From positions 1 to 64,000 of the forward strand of contig RDXN01000039.1 of assembly GCA_004292855.1 (NCBI GenBank): DNA of 64,000 bases. The letters are read 5' to 3'. Of this stretch, positions 7,169 through 16,528 are shown piece after piece. The position numbers and the translations under genes were made by a program. Origin of the DNA: Cytophagales bacterium (lineage in GTDB: Bacteria; Bacteroidota; Bacteroidia; Cytophagales; Spirosomataceae). Within the stretch, counting starts at the first letter, position 1; every line of letters begins with the position of its first letter. A model generated the notes under the pieces. It searched no databases. It had not been told where the DNA came from and worked only from the letters and a program-made list of their open reading frames with translations.

Positions 7169-8551
7169 ATGAACAGTTTCTGGACCTGCCTTCTGATTGT
7201 ATTGACCGCAGTGCAAACAATTGCCCAAACGTCAACCACACCAATCATCCGCACAAAAAGTAACCGCCTGACCATGTATTTGGATGGGCAACGCGATTCA
7301 TTCAACGGAGTTAATCAAGTTCCGCGTGAATTCAGTTATGATCTTGGTCTTGATAAAGAGATAACGCCGTTTGTACTTGTTTCGGAAACAGACTCCATTT
7401 CGATGGTAATTCGGTACGGTCAAATAACCCGGTTCCTTATTGTCCGTGAGGCAAAAGACGACACCGTGACGTGTCAGTTTACCAGTCACAAATCCGTAAA
7501 AGCAGCTACGTTCACAGAAGCGTATAAGAAGGCGAACGCAGGCAAAACGATTGTTGACATTCCTGAAGTTTATGAGTTGATGAACGTCGTTTTTGCCCTA
7601 ACGGACTACGGTAAGACAGATGCCATCTATAAAGATTCACCCTATTACAAAGCTATGTTTGTTCGTTTCTCGCCCTATAAAAACCACCGGGCTGTACGGG
7701 TGCTCGATTCGCTGATGAACAAGTCGGGAGATAATTATCCTAATCTAAAAATGGATAGTTACGCCTACCGGTTCGAGGGTGATCGGATTCGGAAAGGTGA
7801 TACGTATGACCGAGCAAGCTGGGGAGAGTACAACACGCTTGAACCCTATGTTGCCCATCTCCAATCATTTGCCAAAGAGTCGAAATTTAGGGTGTTTTTC
7901 CGCGAGCAGCAGTCCTATTATAATCAGTTGTTAGCTGAGTACCGGAAGAATATTGACGTGGCAACCATGAAACAATGGTTAGAGAAGCAGTTCCCGGCTA
8001 CGCGTTATTCGGCAGTAAAGGTCATCTTTACGCCTTTGGTAGGTTGGAATCAGTCAGCTAATAATCTCAGTGATAACGGTTTTGCCGAGGCTCACGCGCA
8101 CGTCAACTATCCGTTTATTGATGCGGATGATCGCAAACAACCGTCAGCGGTAACACGCGGTCGGCGGATGAAAATTGTGTTTACAGAGCTAAATCACAGC
8201 TATCTAAATCCCGAAGCTGAAAAATATCAGCAGAAAGTAGATAACGGGTTCGGGGATTTGACAAAATGGATAACGCCTAACAAACCATCAGCCGGGTATA
8301 ACAATCCGCTACAGTGTTTTGAAGAGTACATGAACTACGGCCTGGTAACGCTCCTATATTATGATCTTTTTGATCGCCCTACATTTGAAACATTGTGCGC
8401 GGGTGTAGAGAAGAGCATGACAACAGGGCGGGGATTCCAGCAGTTTGATAAATTCAACCAGGAATTATTACGGCTTTATCAGCAGCGTAAGCCCGGTCAA
8501 ACCGTTGCCGATTTGTACCCGGCTGTTCTGGATTGGGCGGCCAATCATTGA
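7169..8551 (+). CDS. Secreted DUF4932-like protein, possible metallopeptidase fold
   Basis: This 460-residue protein has an N-terminal signal peptide (hydrophobic residues 5-18, VQTIAQ cleavage region). The body resembles the DUF4932 family of Bacteroidota as far as memory allows. A segment VFTELNHSYLNP followed about 45 residues later by CFEEYMNYG is reminiscent of zinc-peptidase motifs, but no full HExxH is present. It lies alone between the trp terminator and a sulfatase gene on the same strand, 40 bases upstream of the latter. Function is unknown; the family call is tentative. Confidence 0.5.
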   Translation: MNSFWTCLLIVLTAVQTIAQTSTTPIIRTKSNRLTMYLDGQRDSFNGVNQVPREFSYDLGLDKEITPFVLVSETDSISMVIRYGQITRFLIVREAKDDTVTCQFTSHKSVKAATFTEAYKKANAGKTIVDIPEVYELMNVVFALTDYGKTDAIYKDSPYYKAMFVRFSPYKNHRAVRVLDSLMNKSGDNYPNLKMDSYAYRFEGDRIRKGDTYDRASWGEYNTLEPYVAHLQSFAKESKFRVFFREQQSYYNQLLAEYRKNIDVATMKQWLEKQFPATRYSAVKVIFTPLVGWNQSANNLSDNGFAEAHAHVNYPFIDADDRKQPSAVTRGRRMKIVFTELNHSYLNPEAEKYQQKVDNGFGDLTKWITPNKPSAGYNNPLQCFEEYMNYGLVTLLYYDLFDRPTFETLCAGVEKSMTTGRGFQQFDKFNQELLRLYQQRKPGQTVADLYPAVLDWAANH

Positions 8552-8591
8552 CCACGTCAGGTAATCTTAAGAACCACCTATCACCTTTTCC

Positions 8592-10220
8592 ATGAAAACG
8601 CTATTGCTTACCCTTTTCACGAGTGTGCTTGCTCTGTCAGCCTATGTTCAGAAGCAAGATCCGGTGGCTAACCAGCCCCTAAACATACTCTGGATCTCCT
8701 GCGAGGACATGTCGCCCCGGCTTGGGTGTTATGGCGACCGGACTGTGCCGACGCCCAACATCGACCGGCTGGCGCGGGAGGGGGTGCGGTTTACGAATGC
8801 GTTTTGCACGGCGGGTGTTTGTGCGCCAAGCCGAAATGCGATCATCACGGGCATGTATCAGACTTCTACGGGTGGGCATAATATGCGTACGTTGGGTAGC
8901 ACATATCCTGAAAAAACGGGCTTGGCCAAAGCGTATTCGATTGTGCCGTCACCGGAAGTTCGGGCTTTCCCGGAGTATCTACGGGCAGTTAATTATTACT
9001 GCACGAATAACGAAAAAACCGACTACCAATTCGATGCGCCACCGACGGTTTGGGACGAAAATAGCCCCAAAGCGCACTGGCGAAATCGGGCGGGCGGTAC
9101 TCATCAACAGCCCTTTTTTGCCATTTTTAACTCAACCATCACACACGAGTCGCAGGTGTGGGCGAGGACTAACCGGCCCTTGCGCGTAGATCCGGCCAAA
9201 ATTGTGGTGCCGCCCATCTATCCAGATACCAAGACCGTTCGGCAGGACATGGCTCGGTTTTACACCAATATCTCCGAGATGGACGATGTGGTGGGCGAAA
9301 TCCTGAAACAGTTGGAGGATGATGGTTTGTTAGACAAAACGATCATTTTCTTCTGGTCCGATCACGGCGATGGTCTGCCTTATGTGAAGCGTGAAATTAC
9401 GGACCGGGGCCTGCGCGTGCCGTTGATCGTGCGTTTCCCCGATGGTCGGTTAAGCGGGACAACCCGACAGGAGTTGATCTCAATGATCGACCTGGCTCCA
9501 ACGGTGTTGTCGCTGGCGAATATTCAACCCCCTAAACATATGCAGGGACAGGCGTTTCTGGGACCGTATGTGGGCAAAATACCTCGAAAGTACGTGTTTG
9601 CTGCTCGTGACCGGATTGACTCAGAATATGACCGAGTACGCTCTGTACACGACGGACGGTATCAATATGTTCGCAATTTCCGTCCCGAACTGTCGCCATA
9701 CATGGAGATCGAGTACCGGAAGCAGCAACCGATGATGAAAGAAATGCTGGCGATGCGCGATGCAGGGCAATTGAATGGTGTTCAGATGCAGTGGTTCCGC
9801 CCCAACAAACTTGCCGAAGAACTGTACGACGTATTGGCCGATCCCTGGCAACTAAACAATCTGGCCGAGAAACCCCAAATGGCAACGCACCTGAAACGAC
9901 TCCGGCAACAGATGAACAATTGGCTGGAACAGACGAAGGATTTGGGCGCAGTTCCCGAAAAAGAGTTAGTTAGTCGGTGGTGGAATGGGCAAAGCAGCCC
10001 ACCCATTACGGCAAACCCGGTTTTACAGCAGAAAGGAGGCAAACTGGTTCTGACCTGCGCTACCGAAGGTGCGTCGATTGGCTACAAGCGGCTTGGCAAG
10101 GACACAGCATGGCGGGTTTATGGTCAACCAATTACAGTGAGCAAAGGGGACTCGGTTGCAGCAATTGCCATGCGAATAGGGTACACGAAGAGTGGAGAAG
10201 TGAAGATGGTGGTGCGGTGA
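8592..10220 (+). CDS. Secreted sulfatase (formylglycine-dependent, N-sulfoglucosamine-sulfohydrolase-like)
   Basis: This 542-residue type I sulfatase has a signal peptide (about residues 1-20). The formylglycine motif C-A-P-S-R has Cys77; metal ligands are seen in SCEDMSP near the N-terminus and in WSDHGDG. The overall pattern is closest to the heparan N-sulfatase-like group. A C-terminal ~60-residue beta domain (from about 485, with GASIGYKRLGKD) resembles chitobiase-type C-terminal domains common on Bacteroidota sulfatases. It should act in the periplasm on sulfated glycans. The maturase is not in this window. Confidence 0.85.
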   Translation: MKTLLLTLFTSVLALSAYVQKQDPVANQPLNILWISCEDMSPRLGCYGDRTVPTPNIDRLAREGVRFTNAFCTAGVCAPSRNAIITGMYQTSTGGHNMRTLGSTYPEKTGLAKAYSIVPSPEVRAFPEYLRAVNYYCTNNEKTDYQFDAPPTVWDENSPKAHWRNRAGGTHQQPFFAIFNSTITHESQVWARTNRPLRVDPAKIVVPPIYPDTKTVRQDMARFYTNISEMDDVVGEILKQLEDDGLLDKTIIFFWSDHGDGLPYVKREITDRGLRVPLIVRFPDGRLSGTTRQELISMIDLAPTVLSLANIQPPKHMQGQAFLGPYVGKIPRKYVFAARDRIDSEYDRVRSVHDGRYQYVRNFRPELSPYMEIEYRKQQPMMKEMLAMRDAGQLNGVQMQWFRPNKLAEELYDVLADPWQLNNLAEKPQMATHLKRLRQQMNNWLEQTKDLGAVPEKELVSRWWNGQSSPPITANPVLQQKGGKLVLTCATEGASIGYKRLGKDTAWRVYGQPITVSKGDSVAAIAMRIGYTKSGEVKMVVR

Positions 10221-10237
10221 GGGTAACATGTTTACCC

Positions 10238-10327
10238 CTAAACCGATTCGTCGGACCGCCCCTAAAGAGGACTTTATCCGAAAATGAGCAAAGTCCCCAT
10301 TGGGGGCGGTCCGACGAATCGGTTTAG
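10238..10327. terminator. Long hairpin between convergent genes (bidirectional terminator)
   Basis: The arms 10238-10262 and 10303-10327 are 25-bp perfect inverted repeats (CTAAACCGATTCG...). A second inner stem is formed by GGACTTT/AAAGTCC (10269-10275 and 10290-10296). The hairpin lies exactly between the sulfatase gene and the convergent symporter gene. Confidence 0.75.
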
Positions 10328-10346
10328 AGGCAAAAGACCATCCTTA

Positions 10347-12044
10347 CTACCAGAACCGGACGTAGAGCATCGAGAACAGCATTAAGATAATTACGATCAT
10401 GGTCAGGCTCGTGGGCGAGAGCTTGAACATACTCGCGTCGATCTCCAGCCCTTTGGGGTTCACTTTTGGCCCAGCCAAACTAATGGCAACCATAAGGGCC
10501 ACGGTTAGGAAAAACGACCAACCCATCGAAACCAGGAACGGGATAGCGAAGCCACCTTTTCCGTCGGGGAAGGCCGAGTACATGAGTGTTTCAGGGCCAA
10601 ACCAGTCGGTAGCAGCGTGATTGAAGAAAACCACGAGTGCGAAACCACCCAACACGCCCGCAATAGCAGCCGCACCGGTCGTACGTTTCCAGAAGAAGCC
10701 AAGGATGAATACCGCAAAAATGCCGGGACTAATATAACCCGTGTATTTCTGGATGTATGTGAAACCACCTTCACCACCAATACCAAGCGCATCGCTCCAG
10801 GCAAACGCAATAGACACGACCATAGCCACCAAAATCGTAACCCGACCAATCCAGAGAAGCCGATCCTCAGTTGCGTTCCGGTTGATGTACTTGTGGTAGA
10901 TGTCGAGCGTAAAAATGGTTGAGATCGAGTTGGCTTTGCCCGCGAGTGAGGCCACAATAGCCGCTGTTAGGGCCGCTACCGACATGCCCTTGAGGCCGTT
11001 TGGCAGGAACGTCAGCACCGCCGAATAGGCATTGTCGCCCACGACGACGCCATCGCGAAGCATTTCAGTTTGGAGACCGCCATTTTTGTGAATTACGTAA
11101 GCCGCAATGCCGGGCAACATCACAATAATTGGCATGAAGATTTTCAGGATGGCCGCGAAAAGGATACCCGTTCGGGCCGTTTGAAGGTCGGCACCGAGCG
11201 CACGTTGTGTAATGTACTGGTTGCAACCCCAATAGTTGAGATTCACTACCCACTGACCGCCCAGATACATGGCAATGCCGGGAAGAGTTAGGTATCGATT
11301 AACCTCAGCCGCCGTAGCACCGGGGCCGGGTTTCTCGAAAATCATGTGGAAATGGTCGTCGGCGTTCGCAATCATGGCGTGTAAACCAGCTATGGCTCCC
11401 CCACCCACGTTTAGCACCTCGCTTACTTTAGTCAATGCTAAATAGGTCGTTACCAAGCCGCCAATGATCAGAACAAGCACCTGAATCACATCGGTGTAGC
11501 CGATGACTTTCATGCCGCCCAGGGTAATGAAAATAGCGAATAAGCTTAGGCCAATCACGATAGCATGAAACGAGTCGCCCCCGACAAGGTTGCTGATGGC
11601 CAGCGCACCGAGGAACAGAATGGATGTCAGGTTAACGAACACGTACAAAAACAGCCAGAAAACGGCCATAATCAAACTCACCGTTTCGTTGTAGCGCGTA
11701 CTCAGAAACTGCGGCATGGTGTAGATTTTATTCTTCAGGTAAATCGGAATAAACCACACCGCCACGATAATCAGACACACAGCGGCCAGCCACTCATACA
11801 CGGCGATGGCCACCCCGTACCGGAAGCCATCGCCCGACATGCCGATAAACTGTTCGGCAGAGATGTTTGAGGCAATGAGCGAGGCCCCAATGGCCCACCA
11901 GGTTAGGGCACCTTCGGCCAGAAAGAAATCTTTGGTGTCGGTTTTTACAGCCGATTTGCGCTTGTAAATCCAATAGCCATAGGCCGAAACGCCCACGAAA
12001 TAGAGCAGAAAAATGATGTAATCGAGCGGAATCAGTTGGCTCAT
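10347..12044 (-). CDS. Sodium/solute symporter (SSS family, SGLT-like)
   Basis: This 565-residue integral membrane protein has about 14 hydrophobic segments. Family features are DFFLAEGALTWWAIGASLIASNISAEQFIGMSG near the N-terminus and SLAGKANSISTIFTLDIYHKY, which is typical of the sugar/sodium symporters of Bacteroidota. The likely substrate is a sugar or other small organic molecule taken up with sodium. It is convergent with the sulfatase gene, and a joint role in using a sulfated glycan is possible but unproven. Confidence 0.9.
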   Translation of the reverse strand: MSQLIPLDYIIFLLYFVGVSAYGYWIYKRKSAVKTDTKDFFLAEGALTWWAIGASLIASNISAEQFIGMSGDGFRYGVAIAVYEWLAAVCLIIVAVWFIPIYLKNKIYTMPQFLSTRYNETVSLIMAVFWLFLYVFVNLTSILFLGALAISNLVGGDSFHAIVIGLSLFAIFITLGGMKVIGYTDVIQVLVLIIGGLVTTYLALTKVSEVLNVGGGAIAGLHAMIANADDHFHMIFEKPGPGATAAEVNRYLTLPGIAMYLGGQWVVNLNYWGCNQYITQRALGADLQTARTGILFAAILKIFMPIIVMLPGIAAYVIHKNGGLQTEMLRDGVVVGDNAYSAVLTFLPNGLKGMSVAALTAAIVASLAGKANSISTIFTLDIYHKYINRNATEDRLLWIGRVTILVAMVVSIAFAWSDALGIGGEGGFTYIQKYTGYISPGIFAVFILGFFWKRTTGAAAIAGVLGGFALVVFFNHAATDWFGPETLMYSAFPDGKGGFAIPFLVSMGWSFFLTVALMVAISLAGPKVNPKGLEIDASMFKLSPTSLTMIVIILMLFSMLYVRFW

Positions 12045-12085
12045 GTTGGTTTAGGTTCAGGTTACTTTGTCTATAAAAGCAAAAG

Positions 12086-12103
12086 GGGGGCAAAATTGCC
12101 CCC
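12086..12103. promoter_or_regulatory. Palindrome upstream of the symporter gene
   Basis: GGGGGCAA-AA-TTGCCCCC is a perfect 8-bp inverted repeat 42 bases before the start codon of the symporter. It could be an operator or a small leader hairpin. No regulator gene is adjacent. Confidence 0.35.
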
Positions 12104-12198
12104 ATATTACAAAGAATTGGTGATTGGAACGCGGATTTAACAGATTAAGCTGATTGAAACGGATACTATTATTAGAGGCAGATTGATCGTTGACACTA

Positions 12199-13392
12199 TC
12201 AGGGTTTAGGTATCAAACGAATAACGGGTATAGGCTCAATGGCCTTCGTGACCATAAAGCCGTAACTTCTTAAACTCTCAACCATCGTTTCGGCAGATGC
12301 TTTATTCAGGATAAAGTCGAATCGCCCCGCCACATCCAGAGAGCCAAAAAATGTCTCTTTGGTTTGCGTATTTATCAACGTGAACGCTTTATCAAGGGCG
12401 TACCCGTTTAGGGTAAGCTTGTCGCTCGATTCGGAATGCCCTGACATTCCGGTTTCCATTGTCGTTCGCACCAGTTTTGTGGTGTCATTGAGCATATACC
12501 TATATACCATTTTGCGGATGGTGTCATTCATGGCAGTGAGCTTTACCGAGTGTAGAATACTGGCCGACAGGGTATCCAGAATATTTTCGTTCAGGCGAAT
12601 GTTCTTGTACAAAAGAATATATTGCCTCGTGCGTAGTGAATCTGGTACTAACAAATTGACAGGGCGGACTTTGAAGGCAGCTTCCCAAATTTCATGCAAA
12701 GTAGATGCAGAAAAAAACACTCCCCGGCCTTTTTGACTCGATGACATTCGAACGGATTGCTTTGTTTCGTACATCTCAAAATGATAATTGATATCATCAC
12801 TTCTCATGATTTTGGTGTACAGATTAGATGCCTGCCGGGGAGACATAACACTGGTCAGGCCGGACGTTACAGATAGTCCTTGTCTGTCGTTTGCGGGTGG
12901 CAGATTACCGTCGAGCAAATTCTGTAAAATTTCTCTATCCAGATTGTTGGGATCGCCAATCCAGCGGATGTACCCTTTGTCATCAATGAAAACGGTCAAT
13001 GGAAAGATATCTAGGCCCGTTTTGCCGTTGCCATAGGCAATTTGGGTCTTCTTGGATTGATCACCGGCTACAATTGATTTGAACGCAACCTGCTTGAGAA
13101 CACTGTTCACTTTGTCGACGGATTCATCAGTCAACGATACAAACCGAAGGCCCGTATGGGTAAACTGACTCTGCAACTCATTTAGGTTTGGCACGGCAGC
13201 CAGGCAGGGCGTACACCACGTAGCCCAAAAATTTAACAGTACGGGATGACTCGTCAGGTCTTTATCAGCGGGGACGTTGGCAATCCAATCAGTGATGATA
13301 ATGGGCGGGGCCACCTTGCCTACCTGAATAGTCGATTGGGCAACGAGTTGCGTTGACCAAACTAATAGGAGAAGGTGGATTGCACGTTTCAT
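12199..13392 (-). CDS. Secreted thioredoxin/TlpA-like protein with C-terminal extra domain
   Basis: This 397-residue protein has a signal peptide (residues 1-19, VAQS). A thioredoxin fold follows with the redox motif FWATWCTPC (Cys60, Cys63) and a cis-Pro segment FPLTVFID. After about residue 170 there is a second ~220-residue region. Its last 60 residues (LDVAGRFDF... then a hydrophobic end) resemble the C-terminal part of DUF3738/TIGR03435 proteins; this is a weak resemblance. It would act as a periplasmic thiol oxidoreductase. Its start overlaps the stop of the cystathionine gene by ATGA. Confidence 0.75.
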   Translation of the reverse strand: MKRAIHLLLLVWSTQLVAQSTIQVGKVAPPIIITDWIANVPADKDLTSHPVLLNFWATWCTPCLAAVPNLNELQSQFTHTGLRFVSLTDESVDKVNSVLKQVAFKSIVAGDQSKKTQIAYGNGKTGLDIFPLTVFIDDKGYIRWIGDPNNLDREILQNLLDGNLPPANDRQGLSVTSGLTSVMSPRQASNLYTKIMRSDDINYHFEMYETKQSVRMSSSQKGRGVFFSASTLHEIWEAAFKVRPVNLLVPDSLRTRQYILLYKNIRLNENILDTLSASILHSVKLTAMNDTIRKMVYRYMLNDTTKLVRTTMETGMSGHSESSDKLTLNGYALDKAFTLINTQTKETFFGSLDVAGRFDFILNKASAETMVESLRSYGFMVTKAIEPIPVIRLIPKP

Positions 13393-14534
13393 ATCTGTGC
13401 TATCGCCCTCTCTAAATCCTCAATCAAATCATCCACATCTTCAATACCAACACTGAGTCGGATCAGGGTGTCTTTGAGGCCATTGGCTTCGCGCTCGGGC
13501 TTGGGAATGCTGGCGTGGGTCATACTCGCGGGGTGCGTACACAACGACTCTACGCCACCCAGCGACTCACCCAACGAAAACACCTCGAAACTCTCCATTA
13601 CCCGAACGGCCTCGGGTAATGAATCGCCGACTAGCTCGAACGAGGCCATGCCACCGAAGCCGCGCATTTGTCGTTTGGCCAGTTCGTGACCGGGGTGGTC
13701 GGGCAGGCCGGGGTAGTACACCTGACTTACTTTGGGGTGTTGCTGCAAGTACTCTGCCACGCGTTGGGCGTTCTGGCAATGCCGCTCCATCCGCACATGT
13801 AGGGTTTTGATTCCCCGCAGGGCCAGGAAACAATCCTGTGGTCCCGGTACGGCTCCGCAGGCATTCTGGATGAACTTCAGGCGGGCGGCCATGTCGTCGT
13901 CATTGGTAACGATGGCCCCCATGACGGTGTCGGAGTGGCCCCCGATATATTTGGTTACGGAATGTACCACCAGGTCGGCACCCAGATTGAGGGGGTTTTG
14001 TAGGTAGGGTGAGGCAAACGTGTTGTCGACCACCAAACGGATACCTCGTTGCTGCGTGATTTGAGCAATAGCCACAATATCCACAATGCGGAGTAGTGGG
14101 TTTGTGGGCGTTTCGATCCAGACCAGACGAGTTTTGTCGGTGAGGGCGGCTTCGAGGTTGGCGGGGTTATCGAGCGAGACGAATTTGAACGTCAGGCCAA
14201 ACTCGGCGAACACGCGAACCATAATGCGGTAGGTACCGCCGTAGAGGTCGCTGCTGGCAATAATCTCGTCGCCAGGCTTGAATAGTTTCAGGATCGCGTC
14301 GGTGGCACCGAGACCGGAGGCATAGCAAATGCCGTGCTTGCCGTTTTCGAGAGCGGCCAAATTGGCTTGCAGGGCGTCGCGGGTGGGGTTCTGCGTGCGC
14401 GCGTATTCGTAGCCTTTGTGTTTACCGGGCGACTCCTGCACGTAAGTTGACGTCTGGTAAATGGGCGTCATAATCGCGCCGGTAGTGGGGTCGGGCTGTA
14501 CGCCCGCGTGTATGGCTTTCGTTCCGAATTTCAT
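13389..14534 (-). CDS. Cystathionine gamma-synthase/gamma-lyase family PLP enzyme
   Basis: This 381-residue Cys/Met-metabolism PLP enzyme has the lysine in HSVTKYIGGH (Lys195), YEYARTQNPTR, YASGLGATDA, DLYGGTYR and IETPTNPLLR. The family includes metB-type synthases and gamma-lyases. The sequence alone does not decide between them, so no symbol is given. It lies 10 bases downstream of the 486-residue hypothetical gene and overlaps the thioredoxin-like gene by four bases, so the three form an operon. Confidence 0.9.
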   Translation of the reverse strand: MKFGTKAIHAGVQPDPTTGAIMTPIYQTSTYVQESPGKHKGYEYARTQNPTRDALQANLAALENGKHGICYASGLGATDAILKLFKPGDEIIASSDLYGGTYRIMVRVFAEFGLTFKFVSLDNPANLEAALTDKTRLVWIETPTNPLLRIVDIVAIAQITQQRGIRLVVDNTFASPYLQNPLNLGADLVVHSVTKYIGGHSDTVMGAIVTNDDDMAARLKFIQNACGAVPGPQDCFLALRGIKTLHVRMERHCQNAQRVAEYLQQHPKVSQVYYPGLPDHPGHELAKRQMRGFGGMASFELVGDSLPEAVRVMESFEVFSLGESLGGVESLCTHPASMTHASIPKPEREANGLKDTLIRLSVGIEDVDDLIEDLERAIAQI

Positions 14535-14544
14535 GGAGTTCGTA

Positions 14545-16005
14545 TTATGCTTGTGCTACCTGTTGCCGAACCTGCTCGCCAATGGGCACATATTGCACCT
14601 CTTTAGGATACCCGAAGAGGTGATTTTCTTTAATCTGTTTCACAACGCTTTCGGGAACCACGTTTTCCCAGCCATCCTCGCCCTCCTGAATCATCTCGAG
14701 CACGTTGTCGGTCGAGATGTGCAGGTTCTGCTCGTTGTAGTCGGTGATGGGTTCGATCTTGTCGTTCCGGCGGAGGTAGGTGTACAAAGGGGCCAAATGC
14801 TCGGGCACCTCAAACTCCTCGCTTGTGTAAATCTGCCCGTCGGGGCGGAGTGTGGGATAGATGAACAACTTCACTTTGCGGCTGAACAAGGTGGCAAATG
14901 ACTCCAGAATGCCACCCGGCAAAAACTCGTAGTGAGCTTCGTCGAAAATGTATTCGAGGTTCGGAATGCCCATGATGAGGCCAATCTTGAGCCGGGTGAG
15001 CCGGGCCAGGTAATTGACGAGCCGGAAATATTCGTGGTAATTCGAGATCATCACGGTCTGCCCCAGTGAGCAAAGAATATCGACCCGATCCAGGAAATCT
15101 TTTTCGTCGATGCCAGCATCAGATGCTTTCAGGTTCTGCAAGGTCAGCTCCGACAGAGCCACCACTTTGCCGGGGTCTACGTCGGGTTCTTCCTTAAACT
15201 GCTTCAAACCATTCTCGATCATATCCATGTGGACGTTCGTGACGGGCCGAAGCCGCCCCCTCATAACCAGGATATTCTTTTTGTACAGGGCCTCCGAAGG
15301 TTGTAACACCCGCCCGTCGGGACCAAACAGGGCTGCATCCGTAAAGCCATTGCGTACAAGCCGCAAGCTCATCAACCGGTTATCGACATCGGCAAAGTCC
15401 GGCCCGTCGAACCGAATCATGTCAATCTGAATGCGCTCGGGTGTGAGGTCGTCCATGAGCGAGAGCAACAGCGTTTCGGGCGATTTCTGGTAATAATAGC
15501 AACCATAGATCAGGTTGGTGCCGATGATGCCCAGAGCCTGTTGCTGCAACACGTTTTCATTGTCGAGCATTCGGACGTGGATAATCACGTCGTTATAACC
15601 CGCCTGGGGGTTCATCTGGAACCGGCAACCCAGCCAGCCGTGGCCCTCGTTGGTTTTCTGATAATTAAGCGCGACAACGGTGTTGGCAAAGGCGAAGAAG
15701 GTGGTATCAGAACCGCGTTTGTCGGCCAACCGCACGTTGAGTAGGTTGTACTCGCGGTTGAGCATTTTGAGCAGCCGCGACTCACAAACATAGCGTCCGC
15801 TGGCTTCGGGGCCGTAAATCGCGTCGCTAAAGGTCATGTCGTAGGCCGAGATGGTCTTGGCAATTGTCCCCGACGAACCCCCTGCTTTAAAGAACATGGC
15901 GGCTGTTTCTTGCCCCGCCCCAATCTCGGCAAACGAGCCGTAAATTTTACGGTCGAGGTTGATCCGCAACGCCTTTTGTTTGGTCCCTATATTCTTCTCG
16001 TACAT
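14545..16005 (-). CDS. Conserved hypothetical cytoplasmic protein of Bacteroidota
   Basis: This 486-residue soluble protein has no signal peptide or membrane segment. It begins MYEKNIGTKQKALRINLD and contains FAEIGAGQETAAMFFKAGG. From memory, close homologues are widespread in Cytophagales and are labelled in databases as nicotinate-nucleotide adenylyltransferase or TonB-dependent receptor; neither label is supported by motifs here (no HxGH nucleotidyltransferase motif, no barrel). The start at 16005 is chosen over an ATG at 16026 because strong conservation-type sequence begins there and it keeps clear of the divergent gene. It is the first gene of an operon with the cystathionine enzyme. 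Confidence 0.75.
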   Translation of the reverse strand: MYEKNIGTKQKALRINLDRKIYGSFAEIGAGQETAAMFFKAGGSSGTIAKTISAYDMTFSDAIYGPEASGRYVCESRLLKMLNREYNLLNVRLADKRGSDTTFFAFANTVVALNYQKTNEGHGWLGCRFQMNPQAGYNDVIIHVRMLDNENVLQQQALGIIGTNLIYGCYYYQKSPETLLLSLMDDLTPERIQIDMIRFDGPDFADVDNRLMSLRLVRNGFTDAALFGPDGRVLQPSEALYKKNILVMRGRLRPVTNVHMDMIENGLKQFKEEPDVDPGKVVALSELTLQNLKASDAGIDEKDFLDRVDILCSLGQTVMISNYHEYFRLVNYLARLTRLKIGLIMGIPNLEYIFDEAHYEFLPGGILESFATLFSRKVKLFIYPTLRPDGQIYTSEEFEVPEHLAPLYTYLRRNDKIEPITDYNEQNLHISTDNVLEMIQEGEDGWENVVPESVVKQIKENHLFGYPKEVQYVPIGEQVRQQVAQA

Positions 16006-16052
16006 ACCCGGTGCGTGTTGATGCACTAAATTTACGCAAAACTAATGAACTC

Positions 16053-16463
16053 ATGCCAGCCGCCCACCAGCCCGCGATTACCGATTTGTTATTCGTGTAT
16101 GGCACACTCATGCAAGGCTTCGACAATCCGTACGCCCGAACGCTTAATGAGCAAAGTCATTTTGTCGGAGCAGGTAGTTTGCCGGGTTCGCTCTACCGGG
16201 TCGACTGGTATCCCGGTGCCGTGCCCGACGCGTCGGCCTCGACCCGCATCTACGGCGAAGTGTATCAACTGTATAACTCTGCCGAGATACTTCGGTTTTT
16301 AGACGATTACGAAGAGGTTCGCCCCGACGGAACCGGCCTGTACGTTCGTAAAGCTTTACCCGTGCAGGTTGGCCCCAATCAACTGATCTGCTGGACGTAT
16401 GTGTACAACCAGTCCGTGGCTAATCTGGTGATGATTGAAGGGGGGCGGTGGAGCAAAGAGTGA
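16053..16463 (+). CDS. Gamma-glutamylcyclotransferase (AIG2/GGCT-like) family protein
   Basis: This 136-residue protein has the family substrate loop near the N-terminus (LLFVYGTLMQG, YGTL motif) and a likely catalytic Glu in FLDDYEEV. The fold class acts on gamma-glutamyl groups or gamma-glutamylamines. The ATG at 16053 gives a normal N-terminus; an in-frame ATG at 16011 would overlap the divergent gene. It is divergent from the hypothetical operon, with 47 bases between starts. Confidence 0.8.
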   Translation: MPAAHQPAITDLLFVYGTLMQGFDNPYARTLNEQSHFVGAGSLPGSLYRVDWYPGAVPDASASTRIYGEVYQLYNSAEILRFLDDYEEVRPDGTGLYVRKALPVQVGPNQLICWTYVYNQSVANLVMIEGGRWSKE

Positions 16464-16528
16464 AAGACAGAAAGAATGGCTAACTTTTCAGAGACCCGTA
16501 AGAGAAAAAGAGGCTTGGGGTGGGTTTA

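Noticed and set aside
7169-8551. HExxH-type zinc protease call for the DUF4932-like protein
   Set aside because: No complete HExxH is present; ELNH followed by EEYMNYG is only suggestive, so the gene is kept as unknown function.
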